A stretch of DNA of 64,000 bases from Echinarachnius parma (GCA_037951105.1 JBAMJV010007392.1:1-64000); one strand, 5' to 3'. Numbered from the stretch's first letter, positions 35,109 through 47,215 are shown. The notes: generated by a model from the letters alone, not told the origin. Made by a program: numbers and translations.

Positions 35109-36023
35109 CTCTACAGACTGTCCCAGAAAAACGAAACCGGGTTTCATGGCAGAAAATGTTATGTTATAATGAATAATTTCCTTGATGATATATATATGTT
35201 TGAAAAGCTCTGTGTATCTTCTTTCATTTGATTTACAACTCATGGCACATAATTCACGCATGGCTGAATTAGAACGATGGAAAGTGGTGTTACCAAAATT
35301 CAATTTGCACGCAGAAATTGCAAGTTTGGGTGAGGTTTGGGGGTGAGTTTTAAGGGTAGTAAACGAACTTATTTGAAAAAGGACAAACACCGCATACAAA
35401 TTCATAATTGTATCTTTTATATGACACCTCATGATTAAAAATAAATGATTTATGCCAGAGAACGAGTACAATGAATACATGCTTGATTCCAGCCCAAATG
35501 AGTAACTTTCCTGATCTAGCCTGTTTATCATGTTTTCCCCGATCCCATGTTTGTGTAAATTCACTCATGCATCAAAGTCCATTGTCAGCAGCTAAGTCAG
35601 GAAAGCTGAGCGACTTCTTACTCAACTTTCACTCATTTAGGCAGAAATCAGGCATGTTTTCATTGTACCCGTTCTCTGGCATAACTCATTTATTTTGTTA
35701 GCATGATGTGTCATCTAAAAGATAAAAATATGAACTTTTATGTGGTGTTTGTCCTTTTTCAAAATAAGTACCTTACTACCCTTAAAACTCACCCCTAAAC
35801 CTCACTCAAACTTGCAATTTTGCGTGCAAATTGGATTTTGGTAACACCACTTTCCATCGTTCTAATTCAGTCATGCGTGAATTATGTGCCATAAGATCTA
35901 TATCAAATGAAAGAAGATACACAGAGCTTTTCAAACATATATATATCATCAAGGAAATTATTCATTATAACATAACATTTCTGCCATGAAACCCGGTTTC
36001 GTTTTTTCTGGTACAGTCTGTAT
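35109..36023. mobile_element. Foldback element with arms of about 370 bp
   Basis: 35,109-35,475 and 35,661-36,023 are near-perfect inverted repeats around a loop of about 185 bp. The outer ends read CTACAGACTGTCCCAGAAAA and TTTTCTGGTACAGTCTGTAT. Inner matches include CACAGAGCTTTTCAAACATA and GTGGTGTTACCAAAAT with their inverses. Open frames on both strands reflect the symmetry and do not encode recognisable proteins. Confidence 0.8.
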
Positions 36024-36339
36024 AGTATACAGGATCATGTGGATCCATCTCATGCAAGGCTCAATCTTTTCCTCGCTATTTTCCACACATGATAGGAGTT
36101 GCAATTGTCTGAAATCTAAAAGCTTCCGGGGGCTCCGCCCCCTGGACCCCCATTATTGTCCCAAATGTGGGTGCTCCCCAAAGTCAGGTCTTCCAGCCAT
36201 CAAGACACTTTCAATGAGCGCATAATACAACTTTCGGGCATGCCAATGTGGGGCTTTGAGCTCTCTCAGTGGTCACTCTGGAAAAATGTTCAAATTTCGC
36301 CCCCCCCCCCCCCCCCCCCAATCGCAAAAACGAATCGAC

Positions 36340-37430
36340 GCCCCTGTTGGACCAACATTAAACAAACAACCATATTTCGGTGGTCAGCTTGCCAACGTTA
36401 GGCCAACGTGAACCTGCTACCACATTTTGTCAATGAGTGTTGTTGGATATTGGTTGGCTAAATGACGTTGGACCAACATTGGACCAATAACCGTATTTCG
36501 GTGGTCAGATTGCCAACGTTGAACCTACTACCACATTGTTTTAATGATTGTCGTTGGATATTAGTTGACTTATTGACGTTGGAACAACATTGGACGAACA
36601 AACACATTTCGACGGTCGTTATACAACATTAGGGCAACGTTTAGCCTCCTATATACCACATTTTGGGCAACGTTGAACCTACTACCACTGTACCACATTT
36701 TGTCAATGAGTGTTGTTGGATATTGGTTGGCTAAATGACGTTGGACCAACATTGGACCAACAACCATAGTTCGGTGGTCAGCTTGCCAACGTTTGGCCAA
36801 CGTTGAACCTACTACCACATTTTTGTAATGATTGTCGTTGGATATCAGTTGACTTATTGACGTTGGAACAACGTTGGAAGAACAAACACATTTTGACGGT
36901 CGTTAGACAACATTAGGCCAATGTTGAGCCTCCTACCACATTTTGTCAATAAGTGCCATTGGTTAATTGACGTTGGACCAACGTAAGACGAACGGCAACA
37001 TTTAGCTGTCAGCAAGTTTACGTTGGGCCTATAAGTGCCATTGGATATTGGTTGGCTAATTGACGTTGGACTAACGTTGGACGAACAACCACATTTCGGC
37101 GGTCGGCAAGCTAACGTTTAACCAACGTTGCGCCTCCTACCATATTTTGTCAATGAGTGCCGTTGGCTAACTGACGTTGGACCAACGTTGGACGAACCTA
37201 ACCACATTTGGCGGTCGGCAAATTTACGTTGGACCAACTACAGTATGTTGTCAATCAGTGCTGTTGGATATTGGTTGGCTATTAAATTGACGTTGGTCCA
37301 GCCATGGATGAACGTTGTATAAAAAACTCCATTTCGGCGGTTGGTAAACCAACGTTGGGCTAATGTTGAGTCTAGTAACACATTTTGGCAATGAGTGCTG
37401 TTGGAATTTGGTTGGCTGATTAAAGTGGAC
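36340..37430. repeat. ACGTTGGACCAACGTTGG minisatellite
   Basis: At least eight irregular units of about 90-165 bp start with GACGTTGGA-type text (36,464; 36,574; 36,738; 36,860; 36,971; 37,062; 37,174; 37,290). Each unit includes CCACATTT, CGGTGGTC/CGGCGGTCGG and TGTTGGATATTGGTTGGCTA. Two consecutive units (36,464 and 36,574) recur as a pair at 36,738 and 36,860, a higher-order duplication. Related text appears at 38,040-38,380. Confidence 0.8.
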
Positions 37431-37434
37431 TTCC

Positions 37435-38040
37435 ACACGTTTTCAAGCTTCTAATGATTGAAAGACAGATATTCTAGTTCAATAAACACAATTTTGTATA
37501 AATAAAGTATGATTGTGGGTTCTTATAATTGGCTTTGAAATTATAATGACACAAGTTCGCGAGCGAGCTTGTTCTATCCCACAATGCATCAATTTGTGAC
37601 GTGCGACCCTCACTCTGCGCCTATCTATGTTTTTACACTGCAGCGAATGTGTTCTTTTGATCGGACCAATACAATGCTCGATCATGAATAGTTTAGTCCA
37701 CGATGCGCCACTCAACCGTGCCTTTGAGCATTACTGCATTGTTGAACCGTTTGAAAATACTTGCCTGCCCGAAATTGTAACGCGTTTGGCTTTCATTGGA
37801 ATTTGAATAGACACAAAGTCCTGTAAACGTGGTTATTGAATTTGCTGGGTCTGCATGACCGGCTATTATGAATGACACATGCAGTGATCACAATGCAATG
37901 GCACGGGATTCAAGCCTACTCAAGAAATTGAGCAAAGTGAGGGTGCTACGTAAGGGTCTCATGATTGTGTGCAGTAAATTTAATTATTTCCTCAGAGTTA
38001 ATGACATTAGAAAAATCTCTTAGAAATGAACCAAAGAGAG
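37435..38040. other. Non-coding stretch between minisatellite and duplicated block
   Basis: Open frames are short and unrecognised. No splice-compatible exon was found. Confidence 0.4.
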
Positions 38041-38059
38041 TCAAATCCTGAAAATAAGG

Positions 38060-38311
38060 GCCCAGCGGCAAGAATGACGTGGGCCGAACGTCACGTTTTG
38101 ACGTTGGCCCGACATTGACTTATATAGTCGTATTAACGTTGGGGTTTAGTCGGCTCAATGTTGGCTTGACGTCAGAAATAGCAAAATAAAAGGTTGGGCA
38201 AACGTTGGCTCAACATCGTAGCAAGACGTTGGCTTATGGGGGTTGGGCCAACGAGGGCCCAGCGGCAAGAATGACGTGGGCCGAACGTCACGTTTTGACG
38301 TTGGCCCGACA
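38060..38311. repeat. 58-bp direct duplication within ACGTTGG-type repeat
   Basis: The block starting GGGCCCAGCGGCAAGAATG occurs at 38,060-38,117 and again at 38,254-38,311 without differences. The text between has GACGTTGG and GGCCAACG words like those of the minisatellite to the left. Confidence 0.75.
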
Positions 38312-38465
38312 TGGTCCAACATATCCGCCGACATTGGGCCAACGATGGGCCAACGTAGCATTGTTATCTGGGTACCCAATACGAGTTTAGACTAAATGAC
38401 AGTTGACCAAATGGGTAGTGGACCAAATGGTTGTAGACCAAATGGGAAGTCACCACCGTCTTTAC

Positions 38466-38642
38466 CTGGCAAGGAGCAGACTTGGACGCCGCCATTCCCA
38501 CCGTGACGGTTTGTGATGCTGCGGGAAACCATCCCTAGCGGGCTGTTTTCATCAAGGGGCCGGGGCACCAGGGTCACTCGCTCGCCAGATGGGAGGGTGA
38601 TGTTCGGGCAGCGCAGTGGCTCCCCTTTCGAACATGTTCCGC
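38466..38642 (-). CDS. Second exon of a secreted-protein gene (59 codons)
   Basis: On the minus strand a pyrimidine-rich acceptor (TTTTTTCTTCTGAAG, 38,643-38,657) and a donor CCAG/GTAAAG (ending at 38,460) bound a 177-bp exon with phase 1 at both ends. It reads GGTCSKGEPLRCPNITLPSG, then ERVTLVPRPLDENSPLGMVS and RSITNRHGGNGGVQVCSLPG, with three cysteines and one N-glycosylation site (NIT). I do not recognise the domain. The phases match both the signal-peptide exon at 39,400-39,454 and the SRCR exons downstream, so it may be the linker before the SRCR array. The frame stays open on both sides, but those extensions read as intron. Confidence 0.65.
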
Positions 38643-39162
38643 CTTCAGAAGAAAAAAAAAGGAGGGCATAAAGAAAAAGCTTTGTCACCCACTCTGCCCT
38701 AATCTGACAAAAGGAAGCAACTGACAATTCTATGGATAGTCTTTTTCCTTTTTGGGGTAATTAACATATGCTCTACACAATGGTGAACAAATTAGCGTCA
38801 CCTGACAATCTATTAATGAGAAATTAATAGGTCAAAAGGAAGTAACTGCACAAATATCGTCATAAAAATCCTCATTTACAAGAAAACTACCAATTGTCAG
38901 TTGCTTCCTTTTGTCAGATTACTGGCGTAACAATTAGTTGGCAATGGTCCCCTGTATAAATTGCATTTATACTGGAATTATCGACCTCGTGACTGCCTCG
39001 ATCCCTTCCTCGAAGTAAATATTCAAACGAAAAAGAGTTGTGGGAGGGGTGGGGCAAAAGAGATAATCACAACTATATCTAGGACGGATGCGTTGGGTGC
39101 GACGTACCCTCCCCATCCCCCCCCCCCCCTCCCCTTTTCTCCCCCACTCCCTAAACAAAAAA

Positions 39163-39324
39163 TCAGGGGTGTATTCTGAAGTTACAATTTATTTTATCTA
39201 CGTCACTAAAATATATTTTAGCAAATCGATGCTCCCTAAGTACAATGTAATATTTTAGTGACGTAGATATGACGTAGATACAATAAATTTTAACTTAACA
39301 TCGTTTTTTAGAATACACCTCCTG
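39163..39324. mobile_element. Short inverted-repeat MITE between the two exons
   Basis: Ends AGGGGTGTATTCTGAAGTTA and TTTTTTAGAATACACCTCCT, with inner inverted words ATCTACGTCACTAAAATAT and ATATTTTAGTGACGTAGAT. Confidence 0.65.
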
Positions 39325-39399
39325 AAAACTTTACTTTTTGTCGGTCTCGACCATATAAACCATTTTTGTTGTATCAATACGACTGTTAGCCTATATTAC

Positions 39400-39454
39400 C
39401 TGGTGACGAGAGCACATAGATGGTAATAGCAGTCCACACCAGGTACGGAAGCAT
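39400..39454 (-). CDS. Signal-peptide exon of a secreted-protein gene
   Basis: On the minus strand CTCTATTTCAG is followed directly by ATG, and 18 codons read MLPYLVWTAITIYVLSSP, a short hydrophobic secretion signal. The exon ends with a G before the donor GTAATA (phase 1), giving Gly with the next exon. A splice acceptor touching the ATG suggests an untranslated first exon further upstream, toward the CpG-rich region at 40.5-41.6 kb. The exon is short, so the call rests on the hydrophobic pattern plus two matching splice sites and phases. Confidence 0.6.
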
Positions 39455-40539
39455 CTGAAATAGAGTAAAATGGGATGAAAATATTATTCAATATGAGTAT
39501 GTATAATACGTTTATCGAAGGTTGGTTTAAACGTGAATTATGTGATCTCGTTTATATTCAAATTAAATTGGTTAAACAAGGCTACAATCATATAGATTAG
39601 TCATTAAAGAGGAATCATGGTTTATTTTTGTTTTGGGGTGAATAGAAGAGACGTTTAAAATACTCATTAATTTATTTGATTGCAATTGTGATTATGACTA
39701 AAAAATTATTAATTTCATCATAAAATAATACAGAATCTGCATGTTCCACTACCATTACCATTATTACCTCCATTTTTAGTCGAGATGTAAAATTGCGCAA
39801 GCCTTTAACAACAGATGAAGACGCCACACATCAATCAGACCAAATCGCTAAGTGTCAGTCCGTCAGATAGTATACAGTATACGTGTGTGAATAATTACAT
39901 TCAAGCAACCTGCATGTCAAATCCGTGGCGTGGCGCGTGCTATAAATGAGTGGAGGGGCACATCCCTCTTGTATATCATTATATCCATGTGTTTATAACT
40001 GTATTTCATAATATCATAATTTCATTTTATTTTTGTATTACATTTTGCTTTATATTATGTCATTTTGTTTGTAATTGTGTGGGGACACGTGAGCCCCTGA
40101 CCCGCCCCCCCCCCCCTTGACCACAACCCCGTGACGTGTCTACGCCACTGTGACCAATATCCCCAATAGAGTATTGCTCCAGCCTCCACTCCCTCTCCTT
40201 ATAGCTACGATACCGGATGTTGCTACCATCATCGTAGACAGAAAATTCCATCTCGATCTCGAGGGGTCCTTTAATATTATGACGTCATAATATCCCCCTC
40301 CATCTGTGGTGAGTGAAACAACAAACGAGGAGAAGGACTGATTTATCGGTCTACCATCATCTATGCCGTTACTAAGCAACCAATGTTTGTTATCTACATG
40401 TATATTTTCATCACACGTCTTGCTTTAGTCCACTTTGGTTGATATTCCGCTCAGATTTGTGGGACAATACGATAGATTCTACCATTTGAATAGCACCAAT
40501 TAAATGACAATCGTCTATACAATCATAAATACACATACA

Positions 40540-41640
40540 CCAATTCACCAATCCTGCAAAACAATGAAAGTTCTCGCCCGCCGCGATATTTTCGGATTGG
40601 TGTCCATCGAAATTCATTAATTATTTAGATTTCCGTTTGGGTATGAAGGATAATCAAGCCCGGTAATCAAGTTTCTATACTGATACGGACAAAACATATA
40701 GCATACAATTATCACGTACGTGACGAAAGAATACGATAAAGATCCGGTCCGGTCGTGCACGCGATATTGCTAAGACCTTGACAATTAAAGGAAGCTCGGT
40801 TCCGCGTAAATCAGACGCGCGGTGCCATCTAACGACCGCCTTGCGCACAGTGCGAAATACACACTGGCATAGTGTTATGCAGTCTGCACACAAACTGGCC
40901 TAAAATTGCGAACCGCGGTGTACCATTCCCCTCGCAGGAGAATCTTTAAAGGTCATCGAGCGTGGGTACGTACGCTACACTGCGGGTCGCCATTTTGAAC
41001 CAGGATAGTTTGCGCGCACTGCATAACGCCGATTCATACGTCCGCTGTGCAGTAGACCCCGCCGTCGCCAGATTTTTTTGGCGCGCACGCGCGCGCGCGC
41101 TGCACGCATCGTATACATAGAATTGAACAGGGGGGTGTCACTGCTGCCAGAGTGCAGCGATTTTTGCTCACCGGAAGAGCCCACAACTGGTTGCATTATG
41201 GGCTACTTGGGAACTACAGTTAACCAATCACAGAGTAGTTCAAACGCGTCGTCACGGGATCGAGGTCAATAAAACAAGTTCATATGCATACGTCACAATG
41301 GCTCCCATTGTTCTCATAAGCGTGATGAAATCTAGGACAGTGCGCAGGAAAATAGGCGCGATAGTCTACGCACTGCATAGCATGATGATTGGTCCAGTAT
41401 TTCTAGGTCACTACGCGATGACGTAGAGAAGTGGGCTACGGGAGCTTCAAAAATCGGTTCACTCCGCCATGTTGCCCATGTACAAAGTCTATGGGACACG
41501 TGACTTGCGCGCGTTAAGTGAGCCTTCTAGTTATAAACGGGTTGGTTTGTTTATTCATACTTCTATGGAATTGAAGTAGTATATATTGTATGCGCGGGCG
41601 CGCCGCACGCATCGTTGTCTGTGACTTGAGTCGAACAAAG
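40540..41640. promoter_or_regulatory. CpG-rich, promoter-like region
   Basis: CpG dinucleotides are dense here and scarce around it. Motifs common in housekeeping-type promoters cluster: GCCATTTTG (YY1-like) at 40,989, alternating GCGCGCACGCGCGCGC (NRF1-like or Z-DNA prone) near 41,080-41,100, ACGTCA at about 41,290, CCAAT at 41,224 and ATTGG at 41,389, GATGACGTAG near 41,418 and GCCATGTT near 41,466. No coding exon is seen inside. It lies upstream of the minus-strand signal-peptide exon and could also serve a plus-strand gene. Confidence 0.35.
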
Positions 41641-41654
41641 CGCTCAAAGAGTTA

Positions 41655-41872
41655 AGCTGCGTTTCCATTAGAGCGAATTTCCGCGGCTAACATTTGCACG
41701 GACCAAATCAGTGTTATTCATTATTATTCATATATATTATTCACATTACATGGCGAATATTCGCAAGCGATTTTTTTTTTTTTGTATCGTTCCTTAGAGC
41801 GATTTTTTCAATAATTCGCTGCGAAAAAAAAAAAAATTCGCTGCGGAAATTCGCTCTAATGGAAACGCAGCT
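41655..41872. mobile_element. PIF/Harbinger-type MITE
   Basis: Ends AGCTGCGTTTCCATTAGAGC and GCTCTAATGGAAACGCAGCT are perfect inverses, and TTA is duplicated (41,652-41,654 and 41,873-41,875). A 3-bp TWA target fits PIF/Harbinger. Confidence 0.85.
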
Positions 41873-42873
41873 TTACGCACCGTACGCAAGGCGTTCGCAA
41901 GATTGCACCGCGCGTCTGATTTATGAATCCAACCCACCTTTAACATCATCAAATGGCGAATCCAGTGAGGAAAGGGGGCGTTTAAATATTCATGATGGTG
42001 CTGCATGCATGCAGCGGTGAAAGACTGTGCATTTGTTGGTGAATAGGAAAATATTGTATCGACGGATGGGCTCAGGAAGCAGTTTATCGATTAAAATGTG
42101 TAGGCTATCTCTTATCAATGGAACAACTATTATTACTTTGACAAAGATATATTTTAGTTTACGTCACAGAAATCAAAGAAATTGTTTGTGCGAACGCTGC
42201 AAACCGATGACGGCAACACGTGCTGAATGAAAACGTCTTTGCTTCCAACAGTGTGATCGCAACAGAGTGGGAGTCCAGCTATCTGATCGGAATAAACGCC
42301 ATCCGAATGTCCGTAGATCAGTCACAGTCACGTGACAGTTAAGACGGTCTTAGCTAAGCCTAAGACCCTTCCATTAAAAGGGCCACAGAAGCTCTTTGTT
42401 AGCGACCCTTCCCCGAAACCCTTTCCAACAGAGGCTGCCCCACATACCTGAATTGTATTGGGTATTCACTGAGATAATGCAATTTATCAAAATTAGGGTC
42501 TCCTAACAGTCGTAATAGCCTTCAAAACCAGACTCAAGTGTGAACACAAAGCATATATATACGGTCATCCAAAGAACCTCCTTAATTATTCAAACCAGTT
42601 CAACCGAGTAAATTGTTACCATGCAACCTTGTGAAATATTGTATGAATTTTTAGTAAATTATAATAATATACTCATTTTATACGCTGTCTAATATGATCA
42701 TCTCTAAGAATGAATGAATGAATATACTTAATTGGTGCAAGACGTAAATTGTAAGCGTGTTTATGATCAAAGCGATTTTTACTAAACAAATTCGCATCCA
42801 CTCCCATTTCTCTTTCAAGCTCGATTTGAATTTTGTTTATTCTTTTCCCTCCCCACTCCCCCAATACCCTATA

Positions 42874-43077
42874 CAGGGTGGCCCAGAAATAACGGAACGG
42901 GGTGCTTGCTATAATGAAGACACGTGATGCCCGTCATAGCAACTAGTAACGTTCAATGCGTGCGCCATTGTTAGTACCCCTTCTTCTCTATACACAGCTG
43001 TACTCGATGCAGTATGGCGGGCATCATGAGTCTTTAGTATGGCAAGTACCCCGTTCCGTTATTTGTGGGCCACCCTG
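42874..43077. mobile_element. Mariner-type MITE (204 bp)
   Basis: Ends CAGGGTGGCCCAGAAATAAC and GTTATTTGTGGGCCACCCTG lie between TA dinucleotides (42,872-42,873 and 43,078-43,079). CAGGGTG(T/G)CCC ends are typical of mariner relatives. Confidence 0.88.
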
Positions 43078-43431
43078 TATACTACATGAACATACTTGTG
43101 CTACTCTCTCTCTCACTCCACCCCTCCCCCCTCCATCCCTCCCCCTCTTGCAGAGCTGCCAACCTTGATTTTAAAAAAATAAAAAAAATAAAATAACAAA
43201 AAAACATAACGAAATGACCCCAAAAAACAGAATTTTCAGGGGAAAAAAAGAATTTGATGAATTTTCATTACAAACTTAACCTTTTTACCAAAAAAGCAAC
43301 AAAATCGCACACAGCTTACTACATAATGAAGTTTGCGCGCAAAATTAGACGATCAATTTGAAGATCACCTATTTCAACAGGGTCAGTGCTGGTGCTCATA
43401 ACGTGCATATTACAGTGTTTGAACGTTTTAA

Positions 43432-44216
43432 CCCTAATAGGGCCGGGGGGGGGGGGGGGCCATAATGGCCCCCCCCCCCCTCCGCGATTTTTTTTATTGC
43501 TCCAAAACGCTGTAAGATGACGCGCCGCTGCTCCGTGACATTTTTCTTTCGGGTCTTGCGCACATTTTAAAACAAAAATTTCGAAAATCGGACATACCGT
43601 TACAAAGTCACGTGACCTTTTGTCTATGCATGTCAGCCCGAAAATCGCTCAATTTCGTGATTTGTGTACAAAACATATGGAAATATCAATTTTCGTAAAA
43701 TGAGGTTTATCATTGGTTATTCAGTGTTGTTTACATTTATATGTTGTTTTGGGGGTTCAAAATACTTAAATTATAGTTAGAAATAAAATAAACAACAAAA
43801 ACAATAAAATATATAAGTTTAAAAAAACAAAGAAATACATAAGAAATTATCAAAACAATAGAAAACATAAGGAAGAACCTGGCTCTTCCTAATTTTTTTG
43901 TCGTATTATTATTCCACATGCTCTAAAGAATATATGCAGTGAAAACCAGAGTTTAATTATGAATAATATATGATTTATGGGTAAAAATATGAATTTCATG
44001 ACTTATTTGCATAAATTACCATAAATATGCAAATTAATGAATTTTTCAAATTTTTTTAAAATTACCATTGTATTCTATACACTTCACTTATCATGCGTGC
44101 AAATTTTCACGGCGATCGGCCGCTCCGCGGCCGAGATCTTAGGGGGGGGGGGGGCCATAATGCCCCCCCCCCCCCCGGCCTGCTGAAGACCTCAAATAGC
44201 CCGGCCCTTTTAGGGT
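43432..44216. mobile_element. TTAA-type element with G/C runs inside its ends
   Basis: Ends CCCTAATAGGGCCGGG and CCCGGCCCTTTTAGGG are flanked by TTAA (43,428-43,431 and 44,217-44,220), like piggyBac ends. Just inside each end a G run and a C run surround GGCCATAATG, so each end can fold back on itself. It has no transposase frame. Confidence 0.8.
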
Positions 44217-44228
44217 TAAGACGTTAAA

Positions 44229-44764
44229 GGGGTAGTTTAGTTTTGGTAAGGCTGAACTTAAGTAGCCAAAACCTGCACAGTAACATTATAAACTAATAGT
44301 TATAACTCCACCATGCTCGAAAGGTATACACAATTACAAACGACTAAGTAAAAAGCCTGTTATCATTCAAAAAGAGCCATTGAAACACAAGAGGGCGCTT
44401 TTTAAAAAGGCATTGGTTTCAACCATTTTTCATGCAAAATTATGCATGTGATGTTTTATTGATATAATGATTAAATAGCGAGATCATCAACAACTATTTA
44501 AAAAACGCTTTTGAACATTTTTGAAAAAGTGCAAACATTTTTTAATTTTTTTTCTAAAAATCATCTAATTATTTGGGCCCCAAATAATTACAAGATCAGA
44601 TATATTTATTGATATTTCAGCCGTTTCTTGGTCGATTTTGACCAAATAAAGTTTATTCTGCCATTAAAATTGCCTGTTCTCTCAAATTCGACACTCAGTT
44701 CTTCATTACCTCACAAACAAATTGTGATCTGCAGCGCCCTCTCAACCAAAACTAAACTACCCCT
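44229..44764. mobile_element. TTAA-flanked MITE, same family as SRCR intron copies
   Basis: Ends AGGGGTAGTTTAGTTTTGGT and ACCAAAACTAAACTACCCCT are perfect inverses between TTAA at 44,225-44,228 and 44,765-44,768. It starts only 8 bp after the target duplication of the preceding TTAA element. In orientation it is inverted relative to the copy at 20,747. Confidence 0.9.
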
Positions 44765-44929
44765 TTAACAAATGTAATTAACACATTTGTAAAAACGTAA
44801 TTTGACTAATAACTGCCGTAATTACTTTTTTTTAAATTACGGCAAAAACGGAATGGTTGGCAGCTCGGTCTGCTCTTGGCTTCTCTCTCTCTCTCTCTCT
44901 CTTTGGTTATCGTAAACAAATGATCCTTC

Positions 44930-44969
<40 letters not shown>

Positions 44970-44976
44970 TCCCCCC

Positions 44977-45011
<35 letters not shown>

Positions 45012-45012
45012 T
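44930..45012. repeat. Long C homopolymer tract
   Basis: Two runs of C, each about 30 bases or more, are separated by CTCTCCCCCCTCCC and preceded by a (CT)n tract at 44,881-44,902. Poly-Gly open frames here are artefacts. Confidence 0.95.
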
Positions 45013-45050
45013 CCCCCATCGTAACTAGGTCGCTAGAAGAAGTTTCCTTA

Positions 45051-45233
45051 GGGGCCATCTACAAAGTACTTACGCACAAGAGGGGGGGAGGGTGTGGGGG
45101 GGGGGGGGGGGGGGGGGGGTTCACGCTGATGCATACTCTGCATTCCGTTCAACCACATGTATAAAAAGTGCGTACAGGGGGGGGGGTCAATTTCGGACAA
45201 TAATGTGCATACGTACTTTGTGTAGATGGCCCC
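45051..45233. mobile_element. PIF/Harbinger-type MITE with G run
   Basis: Ends GGGGCCATCTACAAAGTACT and GTACTTTGTGTAGATGGCCC are inverses, with TTA duplicated at 45,048-45,050 and 45,234-45,236. Confidence 0.85.
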
Positions 45234-45236
45234 TTA

Positions 45237-46790
45237 TAACAGTTCCTAACAATTTTGTTTAATTGTATTTTTCAATTTATATCTGTCATTATTATATGTA
45301 ATTCATGTGTTCATGCAAATTTCTAGTTATTAATATGCAAATATTACAAAATCAACTGTGCACATAAATATTTCAATAATGTTATAAATGAAATATGTTT
45401 CATTTATATACATTAACAAACAATGCAATAAATAAAAACAAGCAATACTTTTTTCTCTATCCACCAATATTTTATTTGATCAAAGTACCACCATAATTGA
45501 GCATACAAATGCAATACAAAACAAATACGTAGAAAAGCAATTCGAACACTTACAAAATAAAGAATTATTGGAGCAAATAGGCATGATAATAGTATATGGA
45601 AAATGCTTTCCTGTAATGTGCACATGCATACATACTAGCTTGTGAACACTAACAAATTGATTTGTTACAAGCAAAATGTTTCATCATAATTACAAATAAA
45701 GCATTCCCTCCACATACTACATGGCACAATACGGTACATCTATTCTATTTCAATGCATACCTTTCTTTTAACTTTGCTTTCACAGATTTGCAATCTTGCT
45801 AGTTCCATTTTACATCCAGTAGATCATTACAATTTCAGTCAATTATAAAATATGCCAGTGGAACCTCTTTATCAGGAGCTCTGTTTTAACAATGTAAATT
45901 TACAGGTCTGAGTTTAATGTACTGTATTGTTTTAAGCCCTGATATACCAAGATACCTTGGTTTTTTCAATGGGCCCAAGGCTGGGCTCAACACTCACACT
46001 GGCCCACTGGCCTGGGGACAGTGAAATTGCACTTCGGGCCAGCAAAAGTGTTTAAAAGTAATGTTTTGGTGGCCCGATCAGGCAAGCAGATTTTCATCCC
46101 GACATTTGACAAAATTAGAAAAATCTTGTTTTCTTCCATGTCATGCTTCATCAACAGTTTGCTCATAGAATTAAATTTTCGGGCCAGTGAATTTTTCTTT
46201 TGGGCCACCAGAAAAGGGAAATCAATTATTTCATTTTCCCGACAAGGCCACTGACAAAAAAGGTAAGTGTGGAGTCCTGCAGGGTAAGGTGCTCATCACA
46301 ATGAGGTTTCACTGTAGTAATATTATCCTGCTTAAAGCTATAGGCTAAATGTTTAATGTCAGCCAGTTTTATGCTCATACTTGTAACTTCATAAGCTAAT
46401 ACAAAGTAAACGCCCTGCTTGACATGCATTGTAGATTGTTTTGAACAAGTTTTATAGAATTATATTCCAAAGCATACACAAATTTATCAAGTAACCACCA
46501 GGAATACAGGTAGAAATGCTGTTAGATTTTATCATTACAAGCTGAATTGTACGTGTCCATTTAATTGAGAACATATTCAATATATTTAACAAGAATTGGA
46601 CAGAAATTTTATTTTGCCATGAGTTAATATGACTAGAATATTGGCAAAATACTTACAACAATAAAGAATACAGATTTCATTCAATAAACCCATTCCCTAA
46701 TTTAGAAGAAAAATAATATTTATCTGAACTTCTGAACATGATGCACCACTATTGTAAATCAATTTGAAGCTGAAAATTGCTGAAAATCAT
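45237..46790. other. AT-rich non-coding stretch
   Basis: No gene or bounded element is recognised. A segment at about 45,960-46,260 is enriched in GGCCC words and may be an old repeat. Confidence 0.4.
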
Positions 46791-46865
46791 AATAATAATA
46801 TCCTCAATTTATATAGCGCCTAATACGATTGATAATCATCTCTAAGCGCTTCACAATATTATTAG
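46791..46865 (-). mobile_element. SINE tail remnant
   Basis: ATAATAATATCCTCAATTTA is followed by TATAGCGCC and AAGCGCTTCACAATATTATT, the pattern of the SINE 3' tails seen at 17,925 and 54,935. No tRNA-like head is present. Confidence 0.55.
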
Positions 46866-47065
46866 CCCGGTCATCGGACACACTCACAATCAATCCGCCC
46901 ATGATGTGCACTCTCTACTCCATTGGGAGCAAGGCATTCTGGCAGCCAAAGGGTATTGTTGCCTCTTTTTTCTTTCCTAATGCCTTCAAAATGTTAACCA
47001 AACGGGTATATAAGTGCATGTGAAAGGGTCCACTGCAGGTATACAACCCATTACATATTTCTAGG

Positions 47066-47215
47066 TACCGTATTTGCTGGTGTATTAACCGCACCTTTTA
47101 AAAAAAAAAAAAAAAAGGGGGTGCGGGTAATACACGACCGTATTAACCACACTTTTTTTTTTTTAGGGGGTGCGGTTAATACACCGGAGCGGTTAATACA
47201 CCGACAAATACGGTA
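47066..47215. mobile_element. Palindromic MITE
   Basis: Ends ACCGTATTTGCTGGTGTATT and TACACCGACAAATACGGT are inverses. Inside, GGTGCGG and AATACAC words are repeated in both directions around A and T runs. Confidence 0.7.

Noticed and set aside
36340..37430. CRISPR-like regular repeat
   Set aside because: Units are irregular in length, the whole unit is repeated rather than a short repeat with unique spacers, and the context is eukaryotic.
40060..40379. Minus-strand open frames including MEFSVYDDGSNIRYRSYKER
   Set aside because: The text looks slightly coding, but no acceptor-donor pair frames it and no family is recognised. A hAT-type end (CTACGCCACTG) lies within it.
46021..46254. 77-codon open frame rich in Phe and Ser
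   Set aside because: An opposite-strand frame overlaps it fully and the region has repeated GGCCC words; no domain is seen.
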